Source of the DNA: JBAOHV01 sp964450685
Lineage (GTDB): Bacteria > Actinomycetota > Acidimicrobiia > Acidimicrobiales > Microtrichaceae
Assembly: GCA_964450685.1 (NCBI GenBank)
Contig: CAYVDN010000006.1
Location: 1 to 64,000 of the forward strand
Length of the DNA: 64,000 nucleotides
Direction of reading: 5' to 3'
Notes under the pieces: model-generated
The model's database searches: none
What the model was told of the DNA's origin: nothing
Seen by the model: only the letters and a program-made list of their open reading frames with translations
In this document: piece after piece, positions 41,042 through 49,768 of the stretch
Layout: each line of letters opens with the position of its first letter
Position numbering within the stretch: position 1 is the first letter of the stretch
Program-made: the position numbers and the translations under genes

Positions 41042-42051
41042 TGACCGAGCGAGTACCCATCCATCTCGTCAAGGGCGGAGACGAGGTGCTGCTGGCCGAT
41101 GGTGCGCGCGATCTCGTCGAGTCGCTGGTGGGTGACAGCGACCGCAACGAGGTGCTGACCGAGTTCAGCGGGGACGACTACTCGCTGGGCGACGTGCTCA
41201 TCTCGGCGTCCACGGTGTCGATGTTCGGCTCGCGGGTCGTCGTGGCCCGCAACGCCGGGCGTTTCGTCGCCGAGGACGTCGCTCCGCTCGTCGCGTACCT
41301 CGACGATCCGGCACCCGATTCGACCTTGGTGATCGTTTGGGAGCGGGCAGCCAATCCTCAGGCCCGGCTGAGTCCGGTCCCCAAGAAGCTCACCGACGCG
41401 ATCAAGTCGGCTGGGGGTAAGGTCCAGGACTGCGGCCTGCCGGGCGGCAAGGGTCGCCAGATGTGGGCGGACGACCAGTTCGACGCCGCCGGTGTGCAGC
41501 TCTCGCCCCGGGCCCGGAAGCTGATCGTGGAGCGTCTGGGCGACGACCTGAACCGGTTGGGTGGCATCCTCACGGTGCTCGAGGCGACGTTCGGAGATGT
41601 CCGGCTCGAACCCGATGACGTCGAGCCGTATCTGGGCGAGGCGGGCGCGGTGCCCCCGTGGGACCTGACGGACGCGATCGACAGGGGAGACATAGCTGGC
41701 TCAGTGGCGAACCTGCATCGTCTGCTCGGTAACGGGGCGCGTCACCCGTTGCAGGTGATGGTCACGCTGCAGTCCCACGTCGAGCGCATGCTGCGCCTCG
41801 ATGGGTCCGGCGCCCGCGACGAGAAGGCCGCTGCCTCGGTCCTGGGTATGAAGGGCTCCACCTTCCCGGCGAAGAAGGCTCTTGCACAGGCCAACAAACT
41901 GGGTTCGCAACGGATCGCCAGGGCGACCCGTTTGGTCGCAGCAGCGGACGTGGATCTGCGGGGTCGTACCGAGCAGAGCGGTGAGGCCGTGCTCGAGACC
42001 CTCGTCGCCAGGCTGGCAGCGCTATCGGGCAGGAGAAGCGGCCGGCGGTAG
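41041..42051 (+). CDS. holA: DNA polymerase III subunit delta
   Basis: 336-aa clamp-loader subunit that opens the sliding clamp. It shows the weak but typical pattern of the family: VHLVKGGDEVLL-like start (here IHLVKGGDEVLL, 7-18), SMFGSRVVVARN, VIVWERAANPQARL and a C-terminal collar domain (LSPRARKLIVERLGDDLNRL; GVLGMKGSTFPAKKALAQA type, here VLGMKGSTFPAKKA). In many Actinobacteria holA lies between comEC and rpsT, as here. The ATG overlaps the folP stop (TGATG). A hairpin 18 bp after the stop closes the operon. Confidence 0.92.
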   Translation: MTERVPIHLVKGGDEVLLADGARDLVESLVGDSDRNEVLTEFSGDDYSLGDVLISASTVSMFGSRVVVARNAGRFVAEDVAPLVAYLDDPAPDSTLVIVWERAANPQARLSPVPKKLTDAIKSAGGKVQDCGLPGGKGRQMWADDQFDAAGVQLSPRARKLIVERLGDDLNRLGGILTVLEATFGDVRLEPDDVEPYLGEAGAVPPWDLTDAIDRGDIAGSVANLHRLLGNGARHPLQVMVTLQSHVERMLRLDGSGARDEKAAASVLGMKGSTFPAKKALAQANKLGSQRIARATRLVAAADVDLRGRTEQSGEAVLETLVARLAALSGRRSGRR

Positions 42052-42068
42052 CGCAGCTGGAAGAAGGC

Positions 42069-42097
42069 GAGAGCCCGACCACTCGGGCCGGGCTCTC
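42069..42097. terminator. hairpin between convergent holA and rpsT
   Basis: GAGAGCCCG (42069-42077) pairs with CGGGCTCTC (42089-42097) across an 11-nt loop. It serves both convergent genes; no clear U-tract. Confidence 0.6.
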
Positions 42098-42127
42098 GGA
42101 GGATGTTGCTGATCAGCCGGGTGTTGC

Positions 42128-42394
42128 TCAGCTGGCCTGCGACTCGTTCAGGCTACGGGCGAGGCGCGACTTGCGACGAGCAGCAGCGTTGCGGTGGTAG
42201 ACGCCCTTGGTAGCGGCGGTGTCGATCGCCTTGATGGCGGCCCGGGTGAGTTCAGCTGCGTCGTCCGAGCCTTCGGCGATGGCTGCCTCGGCTGACTTGG
42301 TGCGGGTCTTGACCTCGGAACGCACCGACTTGTTGCGCTCTCGTGCAGCCTCGTTGGTGCGGTTGCGCTTGATCTGGCTCTTGATGTTCGCCAT
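42128..42394 (-). CDS. rpsT: 30S ribosomal protein S20
   Basis: 88-aa basic helical protein that binds 16S rRNA early in 30S assembly. It begins MANIKSQIKRNRTNEAARERN and keeps the conserved KGVYHRNAAARRKSRL (about 64-79). Length is standard. It converges with holA. A leader of about 40 nt carries GAAGAG upstream of the ATG, so unlike many neighbours it is a leadered gene, which allows translational control. Confidence 0.97.
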   Translation of the reverse strand: MANIKSQIKRNRTNEAARERNKSVRSEVKTRTKSAEAAIAEGSDDAAELTRAAIKAIDTAATKGVYHRNAAARRKSRLARSLNESQAS

Positions 42395-42438
42395 TGGTGT
42401 GGTCGATCTCTTCGCGTGGGGGTTCAGGGAACCGGTAG

Positions 42439-42468
42439 AGGTTAGCCGCGAGCGGCTGGGACGTCATC
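42439..42468 (-). promoter_or_regulatory. rpsT promoter
   Basis: On the minus strand -35 GATGAC (42468-42463) and -10 TAACCT (42444-42439) are 18 nt apart. They give a 5' leader of roughly 38 nt. The 159-bp rpsT-lepA gap holds only this promoter and the lepA start region. Confidence 0.45.
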
Positions 42469-42553
42469 TTCGGCTCTGGCACGAGTTCCGGGCGGGTGCT
42501 GGGTCGGTGCCGATGCGGGTAGGGAACGGGGCAGCGGGCAGAATGGCGACGTC

Positions 42554-44341
42554 GTGACCGAACTCGCTCGCATCCGCAACATCTCAATCATCGCCCACAT
42601 AGACCACGGCAAGTCGACCCTCGCGGATCGAATGCTCGAAATGTGCGGCGCCGTCGATCCGCGCGAGATGCGTGCCCAGTACCTGGACTCGATGGACATC
42701 GAGCGTGAGCGGGGCATCACGATCAAGCTGCAGTCGGTCCGGCTCAACCACCGGGATCATGTCATCAACCTGATCGACACTCCCGGCCACGTCGACTTCG
42801 GCTACGAGGTGTCGCGATCGCTTGCCGCTTGCGAGGGTGTGATCCTGGTGGTCGATGCATCGCAGGGGATCGAGGCGCAGACGCTGGCGAACTGCTATCT
42901 GGCGCTCGAGAACGACCTGGAGATGGTCGCAGTCCTGAACAAGATCGACCTTCCGGCAGCGGACCCCGACACCTATGCGGCCGAGATCGAACAGGTGCTG
43001 GGCATACCCGCAGACGACATCCTGCGCATCTCGGCCAAGACCGGTGAGGGTGTGTCCGAGGTGCTCGACGCCGTGGTCGACAGGATCCCCGCACCCGAGG
43101 GTGACGGTGCTGCACCGTTGCAGGGGCTCATCTTCGATTCCCACTTCGACCAGTACCGCGGGGTGGTCAGCTCGATCCGAGTGGTCAACGGCAACCTGCG
43201 GACCGGTTCCAAGTTGCGCTTCATGCAGGCCGGGGCGACGTACGAGGCCCTCGAGGTGGGAGTGCGCCTGCCGGACAACACGCCTGTCCAGTCGTTGGGG
43301 CCCGGGGAGGTCGGCTACCTGATCGCTGGTATCAAGGACGTCGGCGAGGCACGTTCCGGTGAGACGGTCACCGAGGCAGGACGCCAGGCGGACGATCCGC
43401 TCGACGGGTACAAGGACCCCAAGCCGATGGTGTTCTGCGGCCTGTACCCAGTCGACGGCGACGAGTTCGAGGACCTGCGTGAGTCGCTCGAGAAGCTCCG
43501 CCTGAACGACAGCTCGTTCACCTACGAGCCCGAGACATCGGGTGCGCTGGGCTTTGGTTTCCGCTGCGGCTTCCTCGGGTTGCTGCACATGGAGATCGTC
43601 CGTGAGCGGCTCGAACGCGAGTACGACCTGAACCTGATCGCCACCGCCCCGTCGGTGGAGTACCGGGTGGTGCGCTCCGATGGGGTGGAGCTAGGTATCG
43701 ACAACCCGGCTGACATGCCGGATCCAGCGAGCATCGACCGGATCCTCGAGCCCTTCCTGAAGGTCACCGTCATCACGCCGTCGAGCTTCACCGGCGCTCT
43801 CATGGACCTGTGTCAGACCCGGCGGGGCGAGATGATCAAGATGGAGTACCTGAGCCCGGAGCGACTCGAAATCCAGTACAAGATGCCGCTGGCCGAGGTT
43901 GTAACCGACTTCTTCGACCAGATGAAGAGCCGGAGCCAGGGCTACGCGTCGCTCGACTACGAGCCGATCGGTGACGAGCCGGGAGACCTGGTGAAGGTGG
44001 ACGTGCTCATCGCAGGGGAACCGGTCGACGCGTTCAGCTCGATCGTGCACAAGGACAAGGCGTACGACTACGGCAAGAAGATGGCCGACAAGCTCAAGGA
44101 GTTGATCCCACGTCAGCAGTTCGACGTGCCGATCCAGGCTGCCATCGGTAGTCGCATCCTGAGCCGTCAGACGGTCAAGGCCTACCGCAAGGACGTGACG
44201 GCCAAGCTCTACGGCGGAGACGTGTCCCGCAAGCGCAAGCTCCTGGAGAAGCAGAAGAAGGGTAAGAAGCGGATGAAGAACCTGGGGCGGGTAGAGGTCC
44301 CGTCCGAGGCCTTCACCTCGGCGCTCAGGCTGGACGAATAG
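42554..44341 (+). CDS. lepA: elongation factor 4 (LepA)
   Basis: 595-aa ribosomal GTPase that acts on stalled or back-translocated ribosomes. G1 is AHIDHGKST (about 15-23), the switch region is RERGITIKLQ, G3 is DTPGHVDF and G4 is NKID. The protein continues through EF-G-like domains II, III and V and ends in the LepA-specific C-terminal domain (SRQTVKAYRKDVTAKLYGGD and RKRKLLEKQKKGKKRMK), which identifies LepA over EF-G. The GTG start has no ribosome site; a CAGAAT 9 nt upstream might be a leaderless -10. It ends in TAG. Confidence 0.97.
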   Translation: MTELARIRNISIIAHIDHGKSTLADRMLEMCGAVDPREMRAQYLDSMDIERERGITIKLQSVRLNHRDHVINLIDTPGHVDFGYEVSRSLAACEGVILVVDASQGIEAQTLANCYLALENDLEMVAVLNKIDLPAADPDTYAAEIEQVLGIPADDILRISAKTGEGVSEVLDAVVDRIPAPEGDGAAPLQGLIFDSHFDQYRGVVSSIRVVNGNLRTGSKLRFMQAGATYEALEVGVRLPDNTPVQSLGPGEVGYLIAGIKDVGEARSGETVTEAGRQADDPLDGYKDPKPMVFCGLYPVDGDEFEDLRESLEKLRLNDSSFTYEPETSGALGFGFRCGFLGLLHMEIVRERLEREYDLNLIATAPSVEYRVVRSDGVELGIDNPADMPDPASIDRILEPFLKVTVITPSSFTGALMDLCQTRRGEMIKMEYLSPERLEIQYKMPLAEVVTDFFDQMKSRSQGYASLDYEPIGDEPGDLVKVDVLIAGEPVDAFSSIVHKDKAYDYGKKMADKLKELIPRQQFDVPIQAAIGSRILSRQTVKAYRKDVTAKLYGGDVSRKRKLLEKQKKGKKRMKNLGRVEVPSEAFTSALRLDE

Positions 44342-44389
44342 GTCTGGCCGTACAGGTCTGGCCGCTCCCGGCGGGCCTCTGGACGGCTG

Positions 44390-45118
44390 GTGTCGGTACT
44401 GTGGGGCCGCGGACGTGTCGAGACCGGCCGGACGCTCTCCATGCGGGGACGGCGAGAGGAGCCCCCGTTGCGACACGTGGATCCATCGGTCGGCTGGGAC
44501 GATCCGGCGTTCACACAACCGCCAGTTGACGACAACGTGCGGCCGGGTTGGCAGCTCGCGTGGGTGTACCTGGGGCTGACCGCCGTCCTGGCGGTGGTCT
44601 ACCTGTGGTCGATCGCGGTGCCTGGCCTGCGATTCTTCGCATGGGCGGCAAGCGTCATCGGGCTTGCTGTCGTGGGCCTGATCTGGATCGGCCTGGTCGC
44701 CGTCGCCCTGCTACGAGCTTTTCGCAAGCGGACCCGAAGCATGACCCGTCCACTCGCAACATGTCTCGTGGTCATCCCAGTGGTAGCGGTCGTGCTCCTG
44801 GGCGCGAGGCTGGTCGATGCACCGCTCCGCTTGCGCGTCGAGCTCTCGAGGGGCCAACTCACCGACTATGCGGAGTCGCTGCTGGAGCAGGGGCGGCCTG
44901 AGGTTGTCACGCCCGAGTCCGTAGCGGGCTTCCCTCTCAGCTCGGTCGAGGTCCGCGACGGCGGGGTGTTCCTCTACGACCTCGATGGAGCCCTCTTCGA
45001 CGATGCCGGGCTGCTGTATCTGCCAGAGGGGCAGCCATCGGACGTTGTGGGAACCATGGAAGCACCGCACTTCAGGCCGCTCGGCGGTGGATGGTGGGCG
45101 TTCACCGCCAGTTGGTGA
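44390..45118 (+). CDS. uncharacterised membrane protein
   Basis: Up to 242 aa; not recognised. After a charged N-terminus come three hydrophobic segments: about 54-78 (LAWVYLGLTAVLAVVYLWSI), about 81-108 (FFAWAASVIGLAVVGLIWIG) and about 121-138 (CLVVIPVVAVVLLGA). A soluble C-terminal domain of about 95 residues follows, probably outside (QLTDYAESLLEQG, FLYDLDGALFDDAGLLYLPEG, GGGWWAFTASW). Several starts are possible: GTG 44390, ATG 44441, or TTG 44468, the last with GAGGAG upstream. It follows lepA by 48 bp. Codon use is like its neighbours. Confidence 0.6.
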   Translation: MSVLWGRGRVETGRTLSMRGRREEPPLRHVDPSVGWDDPAFTQPPVDDNVRPGWQLAWVYLGLTAVLAVVYLWSIAVPGLRFFAWAASVIGLAVVGLIWIGLVAVALLRAFRKRTRSMTRPLATCLVVIPVVAVVLLGARLVDAPLRLRVELSRGQLTDYAESLLEQGRPEVVTPESVAGFPLSSVEVRDGGVFLYDLDGALFDDAGLLYLPEGQPSDVVGTMEAPHFRPLGGGWWAFTASW

Positions 45119-45207
45119 CCCTGGCCGATCCAACGACTCGGCCGGGCGAAGGATCCAGGCCGTTGGCAGCAGGCGGTTTGGCAGTAGGCGGTCAGGCTCG
45201 AGAGCGG

Positions 45208-46653
45208 TCAAGCGACGCAGCGCAGGGTGTATGCACGTTCGCGTGCGCGCCTGGTCATCTCGCTCTCGTCCAGCTCCGGCAGGGGTGGGCCAGTTGCCCG
45301 ATCACGTTCTGGCGGACTGGCGTCATGGTTCGGTTCTGGCGGGCCTGTCTCCGGAGCCTGGACAAGCCGCGGTGGCCAGCCCACCGCGCGATCCACCGGA
45401 GTGCCATCGGGCCTGAACCAATGCGGCATCCCATGGTCATCGGGTTTGACCATCCAGCCTTCCTCGTGGACCAGGCGATGGTGGGTGGACCAGCAGGCAA
45501 GCGTCAGGTTGGACATGTCGCTGGGTCCGCCGTCACGCCAAGGGGTCATGTGGTGGGCATCGCAGTCCGCAGGCGGCGCGTCGCATCCCGGAAAGCTGCA
45601 GCCACCGTCACGGATCGACAGGGCTGACCGCTGCGTACGGGTGACGAGTCGTCTCTTGCGGCCCCAGTCGAGCACCGCTCCGCTGTGCCGGTCGCGAACG
45701 ACCCCGACAACCGATCCATCGCAGAGGAGTCGGTCCGTAGCGGTGGGGTCGAGGTGATTCCCGGCGGGCATGTCAGCACCGCGGCCGCCTTCCAGATCGC
45801 CCGCATCGATCACGAGGTGCAGCGTCGGCACCACAGCTGGCGAGTCGGCTGTGCCTCGACCGCAACCACGTCGGACCAGCTCGACCAGCGCGTCGGCGCG
45901 GAGCTGAGCCCTGCTTCGCCGCGGGCTCTCGTCAGCCCGGTTCTCGGAGCGCCACAACGATTCGGCCATGGCGTTGACCGCCGAGTCGACGAGCGCTCCG
46001 TCCGCTGCTCCCAGATCGAGACGGCCGGTCCACGAGTCGTCCAGCGTCTGCACGAAGGTGAATGAGCGGCCGCGATGCCCGGGCTCAGGCTCGGCACCGT
46101 CGGTATCTACCATCTCGGCCCAGCCGCGCATCTCGCGGGCGAAATCGTCGGGACGGAGCTTCTCGGCGAGGTCGGCCAAGGTCGACTCGTCCTGCTCCAT
46201 GGCGTCCATCGTGCGCTCGTTGCGGTTCCGTGCGAACACGTCCGCCTGATCGGCCGAAAGTCGTCCGCGGCGGCAGCGATCGGCGACGTCGGGTAGGTGC
46301 CGCAGGGAACGCGCAACGCGAACACGTCTGGCTGCGGTTGCCGAACTCATCTGTGCGTGCTGCTGCAGCCACGACCGAGTGGATCCCAGACCGTCGTATG
46401 CAGCACCGCCATCGGCATCGAATTGGCCGATGATTGCAGCGGTAGACGAATCGAGTACCGCTCGTGTGGCCTCGATCTGCTGGATCAGGGGACCGAGCTC
46501 CTGGACCGGAATTCCAGCTGGTGCGACGGTGGTGAGTCGATCTGCACAGGACCGCAGGTCGCTCAGGAGTGACGCGACCTCGTCAGCATGCGCGGCGTGA
46601 TCGGAACTCCCTGGTCCCTCGGATCCGATCGAAGTGGGCTCCCCAGCCGCCAT
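45208..46653 (-). CDS. DUF222-HNH endonuclease-like protein (13E12 type), SOS-linked
   Basis: 481-aa protein of the REP13E12 group. A DUF222 domain (about 20-300) precedes an HNH nuclease domain (about 345-400) with zinc-type Cys in CSFPGCDAPPADCDAHHM and the HNH His/Asn residues in HHMTPWRDGG, MSNLTLACWSTHHRLVHE. The C-terminus is Pro/Glu-rich. Mycobacterial 13E12 genes are known members of the LexA regulon; this one has a perfect SOS box inside its promoter. The frame is open up to TTG 46689, but that codon forms the -35. The ATG at 46653, 7 nt after the -10, is the real start and gives a leaderless mRNA. It is divergent from hrcA. Confidence 0.88.
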   Translation of the reverse strand: MAAGEPTSIGSEGPGSSDHAAHADEVASLLSDLRSCADRLTTVAPAGIPVQELGPLIQQIEATRAVLDSSTAAIIGQFDADGGAAYDGLGSTRSWLQQHAQMSSATAARRVRVARSLRHLPDVADRCRRGRLSADQADVFARNRNERTMDAMEQDESTLADLAEKLRPDDFAREMRGWAEMVDTDGAEPEPGHRGRSFTFVQTLDDSWTGRLDLGAADGALVDSAVNAMAESLWRSENRADESPRRSRAQLRADALVELVRRGCGRGTADSPAVVPTLHLVIDAGDLEGGRGADMPAGNHLDPTATDRLLCDGSVVGVVRDRHSGAVLDWGRKRRLVTRTQRSALSIRDGGCSFPGCDAPPADCDAHHMTPWRDGGPSDMSNLTLACWSTHHRLVHEEGWMVKPDDHGMPHWFRPDGTPVDRAVGWPPRLVQAPETGPPEPNHDASPPERDRATGPPLPELDESEMTRRARERAYTLRCVA

Positions 46654-46660
46654 GCAAGTC

Positions 46661-46689
46661 ATGCTATCGAACAAGTGTTCGATGTGCAA
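46661..46689 (-). promoter_or_regulatory. LexA-controlled promoter of the DUF222-HNH gene
   Basis: On the minus strand -35 TTGCAC (46689-46684) and -10 TAGCAT (46666-46661) are 17 nt apart. The spacer holds TCGAACACTTGTTCGA (46682-46667), an exact match to the mycobacterial SOS box TCGAAC-N4-GTTCGA. LexA bound here would cover the whole promoter. Confidence 0.85.
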
Positions 46690-46743
46690 GTTGATTTGTC
46701 AGGTCATGGGAGGTGATCGCGGCACCCGTACCGCGTGGGGCGA

Positions 46744-46770
46744 CTGGCACTCGCGTAGACTGAGTGCCAG
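46744..46770 (+). promoter_or_regulatory. CIRCE operator and -10 of hrcA-dnaJ
   Basis: CTGGCACTC-N9-GAGTGCCAG is a perfect inverted repeat matching CIRCE, the HrcA operator (consensus TTAGCACTC-N9-GAGTGCTAA). The 9-nt spacer contains the -10 TAGACT (46756-46761), which ends 8 nt before GTG 46770. The last base of the operator is the first base of that start codon. HrcA should repress its own operon directly. Confidence 0.88.
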
Positions 46771-47798
46771 TGTCGGATGATCGTCAGGATCAGCGCAGCA
46801 TGGACAACCGCAAGGCGGCGATCCTGCGCGCGGTCGTACAGCAGTACATAGAGACGGCCCAACCGGTCGGCTCGTCCTCGATCTCGGCGCGCAGCGAGGT
46901 AGCGGTGTCCTCCGCGACCGTTCGCAACGACATGACCCAGCTGGAGCGTGATGGCTATCTGGTGCAGCCCCACACGAGCGCTGGTCGTGTCCCGACCGAG
47001 AAGGGCTACCGGTTCTTCGTCGACAGCCTGACCGAGCCCGGACCGCTCAGTCCCACCAACGTCCGACTCGTGCGCGAGTTCTTCGCCACCACCCACGGAG
47101 AGCTCGAGCAGATGCTCTCCGAGACGAGCAGGCTGTTGGCCGACGTGACCGGAACCACCGCTGTGGTGGTCGGTGAGCCGGCGGAGATAGCAACAATCAG
47201 GTCCGTCCAGCTGGTGGATCTCTCGCCTCGCACGCTGCTGGGTGTTGCTGTCATGAGCAATGGCGTCGTGCTCAAGCGAACGGTGGAGCTCGACTCCGAC
47301 GTCGATGCTGACGTGCTGATCGCAGCACAGCAGCTTCTCGTCGAGAGCGCTTCGGGCCAGTCCATGCGGGACCTCTCGGTGTGGGACGCTCCCGACGGGC
47401 ATCCCGGAGGGGCGCTCGCTGTCATGGTGTCCGCGGCATTGCAGGACGCTGCAGAGTCCGAAGCGCAGAGGGTCTTCGTGGACGGCCGGTCGAGGCTCGC
47501 TGGGAGCTTCGATGCCACTGAGACGATCGAGGCTGTGCTGGGCATCCTCGAGCAGCAGTTCGTGGTGGTGAGCCTGCTCAAGGAGCTCGTCGACAACGGC
47601 CTCGCTGTCGCCATCGGTTCGGAGAGCGGCGTGGCACCCCTGGCCGACTGCTCGTTGGTTGTGGCGCCGTACCAGGCCGACGGCGAGCCAGCGGGTGCGA
47701 TCGCCGTGCTCGGCCCGACACGCATGAACTACCCGGAGACGCTGTCGGCCGTCGCGGTCGTGAGTCAGCGTCTGAGTCGACTTCTGAGCGAGGGCTGA
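46770..47798 (+). CDS. hrcA: heat-inducible transcription repressor HrcA
   Basis: 342-aa repressor of heat-shock genes. The N-terminal winged HTH (RKAAILRAVVQQYIETAQPVGS and VSSATVRNDMTQLERDGYL in part, residues about 13-70) is followed by HTSAGRVPTEKGYRFFVD, the family signature. A GAF-like dimerisation domain and an inserted domain follow, with EQQFVVVSLLKELVDNGLAVAIGSE near the end (in pieces LLKELVDNGLAVAIG). GTG 46764 is also in frame but lies only 2 nt after the -10; GTG 46770 fits. dnaJ follows after 1 bp. dnaK and grpE are not in the window. Confidence 0.94.
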   Translation: MSDDRQDQRSMDNRKAAILRAVVQQYIETAQPVGSSSISARSEVAVSSATVRNDMTQLERDGYLVQPHTSAGRVPTEKGYRFFVDSLTEPGPLSPTNVRLVREFFATTHGELEQMLSETSRLLADVTGTTAVVVGEPAEIATIRSVQLVDLSPRTLLGVAVMSNGVVLKRTVELDSDVDADVLIAAQQLLVESASGQSMRDLSVWDAPDGHPGGALAVMVSAALQDAAESEAQRVFVDGRSRLAGSFDATETIEAVLGILEQQFVVVSLLKELVDNGLAVAIGSESGVAPLADCSLVVAPYQADGEPAGAIAVLGPTRMNYPETLSAVAVVSQRLSRLLSEG

Positions 47799-47799
47799 C

Positions 47800-48921
47800 G
47801 TGACCGATCTGTACGAGGTTCTCGGGGTCGCACCCGATGTCGGACCGGAGGAGCTCAAGAAGGCATACCGGAAGCTGGCGCGCGAGTCGCACCCCGACGC
47901 GAACCCCGACGACCCCGAGGCCGAGGCTCGCTTCAAGGACTTGTCGGCCGCCTATGAGATCCTGTCCGACCCCGACAAGCGGGCCAGGTACGACCGCTAC
48001 GGCAGCGCGAACGGTTTCGATCTGTCAGATCCCTTCGGGTCGGGAGTGGGCGGACTCGGCGACCTGTTCGACTCGTTCTTCGGCGGTGGAAGCCCCTTCG
48101 GCGGAGGCCGGCCGCGTGGCCCGTCCGGTCCGCCCCGGGGGGAGGACCTGGATGCTCGCGCGGTGCTCGACTTCACCGACGCCGTGTTCGGTTGTCAGTG
48201 CGATGTCTCGGTGCGAACGGCGGTCGCGTGCGAGGAATGCGGCTCCACCGGCGCCCAGCCGGGATCCACCGCCGAGCAGTGCCCCGACTGCGGCGGCAGC
48301 GGCGAAGTCCGCGTCGTCCGCCAGACGGTTCTGGGCCAAATGATGTCGGCTTCGGTGTGCCGTCGTTGCGGGGGGCAGGGCCAATACCTGCCGTCGCCGT
48401 GCTCAGCCTGTGCGGGCGACGGACGTCTCGTCGAGGACAAGACATACACCGTTGACGTGCCCAAGGGCGTCGACGACGGCTCGACGTTGCGCCTGACCGG
48501 TCGAGGCGCGGTAGGCCTGCGCGGGGGTCCCCCCGGCGACTTGTACGTCCGGCTGCGGGTCAAGCCGCACGAGCATTTCGTTCGCCAAGGTGACGACCTG
48601 GTGCGAGATCTCGACGTATCGATGGTCCAGGCGACCCTCGGTGCGACTCTGCCGCTCGAGACGCTCGACGGGATCGAGGAGCTCGAGCTCCCGCGAGGTA
48701 CGCAGGTGGGCAAGGTGTTCAAGATCAAGGGCAAGGGAGTTCCCCGCCTCGATGGCCGGGGCAGGGGCGACCTGATGGTCCGCGTGAACGTCGCAATCCC
48801 GACCTCGCTCGACGATGAGTCCGAGGACCTGCTGCGCCAGTACGCGGTGATCCGGGGCGAGTCGGTGTCGGAGGCGAAGGAAGGCTTCTTCTCCCGGTTC
48901 ACCGCGCCGTTCAAGAGCTGA
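47800..48921 (+). CDS. dnaJ: molecular chaperone DnaJ
   Basis: 373-aa Hsp40 co-chaperone that delivers substrates to DnaK. The J-domain (about 2-68) has HPD in ESHPDANPDD. A Gly/Phe-rich stretch (about 78-108) follows. The zinc-finger region has the four CxxCxGxG-type repeats CEECGSTG, CPDCGGSG, CRRCGGQG and CSACAGDG. The C-terminal substrate-binding domains contain DVPKGVDDGSTLRLTGRG (about 220) and KVFKIKGKGVPRL. The GTG start is 1 bp after the hrcA stop, so CIRCE controls it too. rsmE follows after 1 bp, giving an hrcA-dnaJ-rsmE operon. Confidence 0.97.
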   Translation: MTDLYEVLGVAPDVGPEELKKAYRKLARESHPDANPDDPEAEARFKDLSAAYEILSDPDKRARYDRYGSANGFDLSDPFGSGVGGLGDLFDSFFGGGSPFGGGRPRGPSGPPRGEDLDARAVLDFTDAVFGCQCDVSVRTAVACEECGSTGAQPGSTAEQCPDCGGSGEVRVVRQTVLGQMMSASVCRRCGGQGQYLPSPCSACAGDGRLVEDKTYTVDVPKGVDDGSTLRLTGRGAVGLRGGPPGDLYVRLRVKPHEHFVRQGDDLVRDLDVSMVQATLGATLPLETLDGIEELELPRGTQVGKVFKIKGKGVPRLDGRGRGDLMVRVNVAIPTSLDDESEDLLRQYAVIRGESVSEAKEGFFSRFTAPFKS

Positions 48922-48922
48922 C

Positions 48923-49660
48923 GTGTCGGGCGCAGGCGCGAACGGCGACATGCCGGCCGCCGAGTGGCGAGCAGCCGAGGCCCAGGTCCTCGTTGACGAT
49001 CTGACCACCCCTCACCTGGACCGGGACGCTGCACACCATCTCGGTCGTGTGCTCCGGTTGCGTGACGGCGCCGCTGTGTGCGCGACCGACGGTGCCGGGG
49101 GTTGGGTCAGCTGCCGACTCAGCGGCGAGGAGCTCGAACCCGTCGGTTCTGTCATGGTCGAGGGTCGTCGGGAACCAGCGCTGACTGTTGGTTTCGCTCT
49201 CGTCAAGGGGCAGAAGCCCGAGCTGGTCGTCCAGAAGCTGACCGAGCTAGGCATCGACAGGATCCTCGTGTTCTCGGCCCATCGTTCGGTGGTGCGCTGG
49301 GACGATGAGCGGTCTGCCCGCAACATCGAGCGGCTGCAGCGCGTCGCCGTCGAAGCGTGCGCTCAGTCTCGACGCCTGTGGATCCCCGAGGTCGGGTTGG
49401 CAGATCTGGGCACGCTCCTGGCCGGCGGCGCAGTGTTGGCGGACGCTGGTGGCAGGCCGCTGAGCCCATCGGACATCACAGTGCTGATCGGGCCGGAGGG
49501 TGGATGGGATCCCCGGGACCTGCAAGCCGCGTCGTCAGGCGCGGCTCGCGCCGACGGATCGCCCGACCGGGTCGGCCTGGGAGACAACATCCTGCGAGCG
49601 GAGACCGCAGCCATCACTGCAGGCGTGCTCATGACAGCTAGGAGAGCTGGACTGCTGTAG
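48923..49660 (+). CDS. rsmE: 16S rRNA (uracil1498-N3)-methyltransferase
   Basis: 245-aa SPOUT-class enzyme that methylates U1498 of 16S rRNA. An N-terminal PUA-like domain (HHLGRVLRLRDGAAVCATDGAG, in pieces HHLGRVLRLRDG) is followed by the knotted SPOUT domain: ALVKGQKPELVVQKLTELGI (in pieces GQKPELVVQKLTELG), RVAVEACAQSRR, VLIGPEGGW and LGDNILRAETAAI. These last two form the SAM-binding knot. The gene begins 1 bp after dnaJ. It commonly follows dnaJ in Actinobacteria and Firmicutes. It ends in TAG. Confidence 0.95.
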   Translation: MSGAGANGDMPAAEWRAAEAQVLVDDLTTPHLDRDAAHHLGRVLRLRDGAAVCATDGAGGWVSCRLSGEELEPVGSVMVEGRREPALTVGFALVKGQKPELVVQKLTELGIDRILVFSAHRSVVRWDDERSARNIERLQRVAVEACAQSRRLWIPEVGLADLGTLLAGGAVLADAGGRPLSPSDITVLIGPEGGWDPRDLQAASSGAARADGSPDRVGLGDNILRAETAAITAGVLMTARRAGLL

Positions 49661-49768
49661 CACGGGAGAGTCAGAGCACAGGAGAGACACGAATGGCATG
49701 AATGGCCCGAACGGCCCATCACCCAGAGTGGTGGTCAGGGAGTTCTCCCCATGGAACGTGCGGCTAGG

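Noticed and set aside
46770..46777. Joining hrcA and the HNH gene as one control unit
   Set aside because: Each has its own complete operator and promoter; only the gap is shared.
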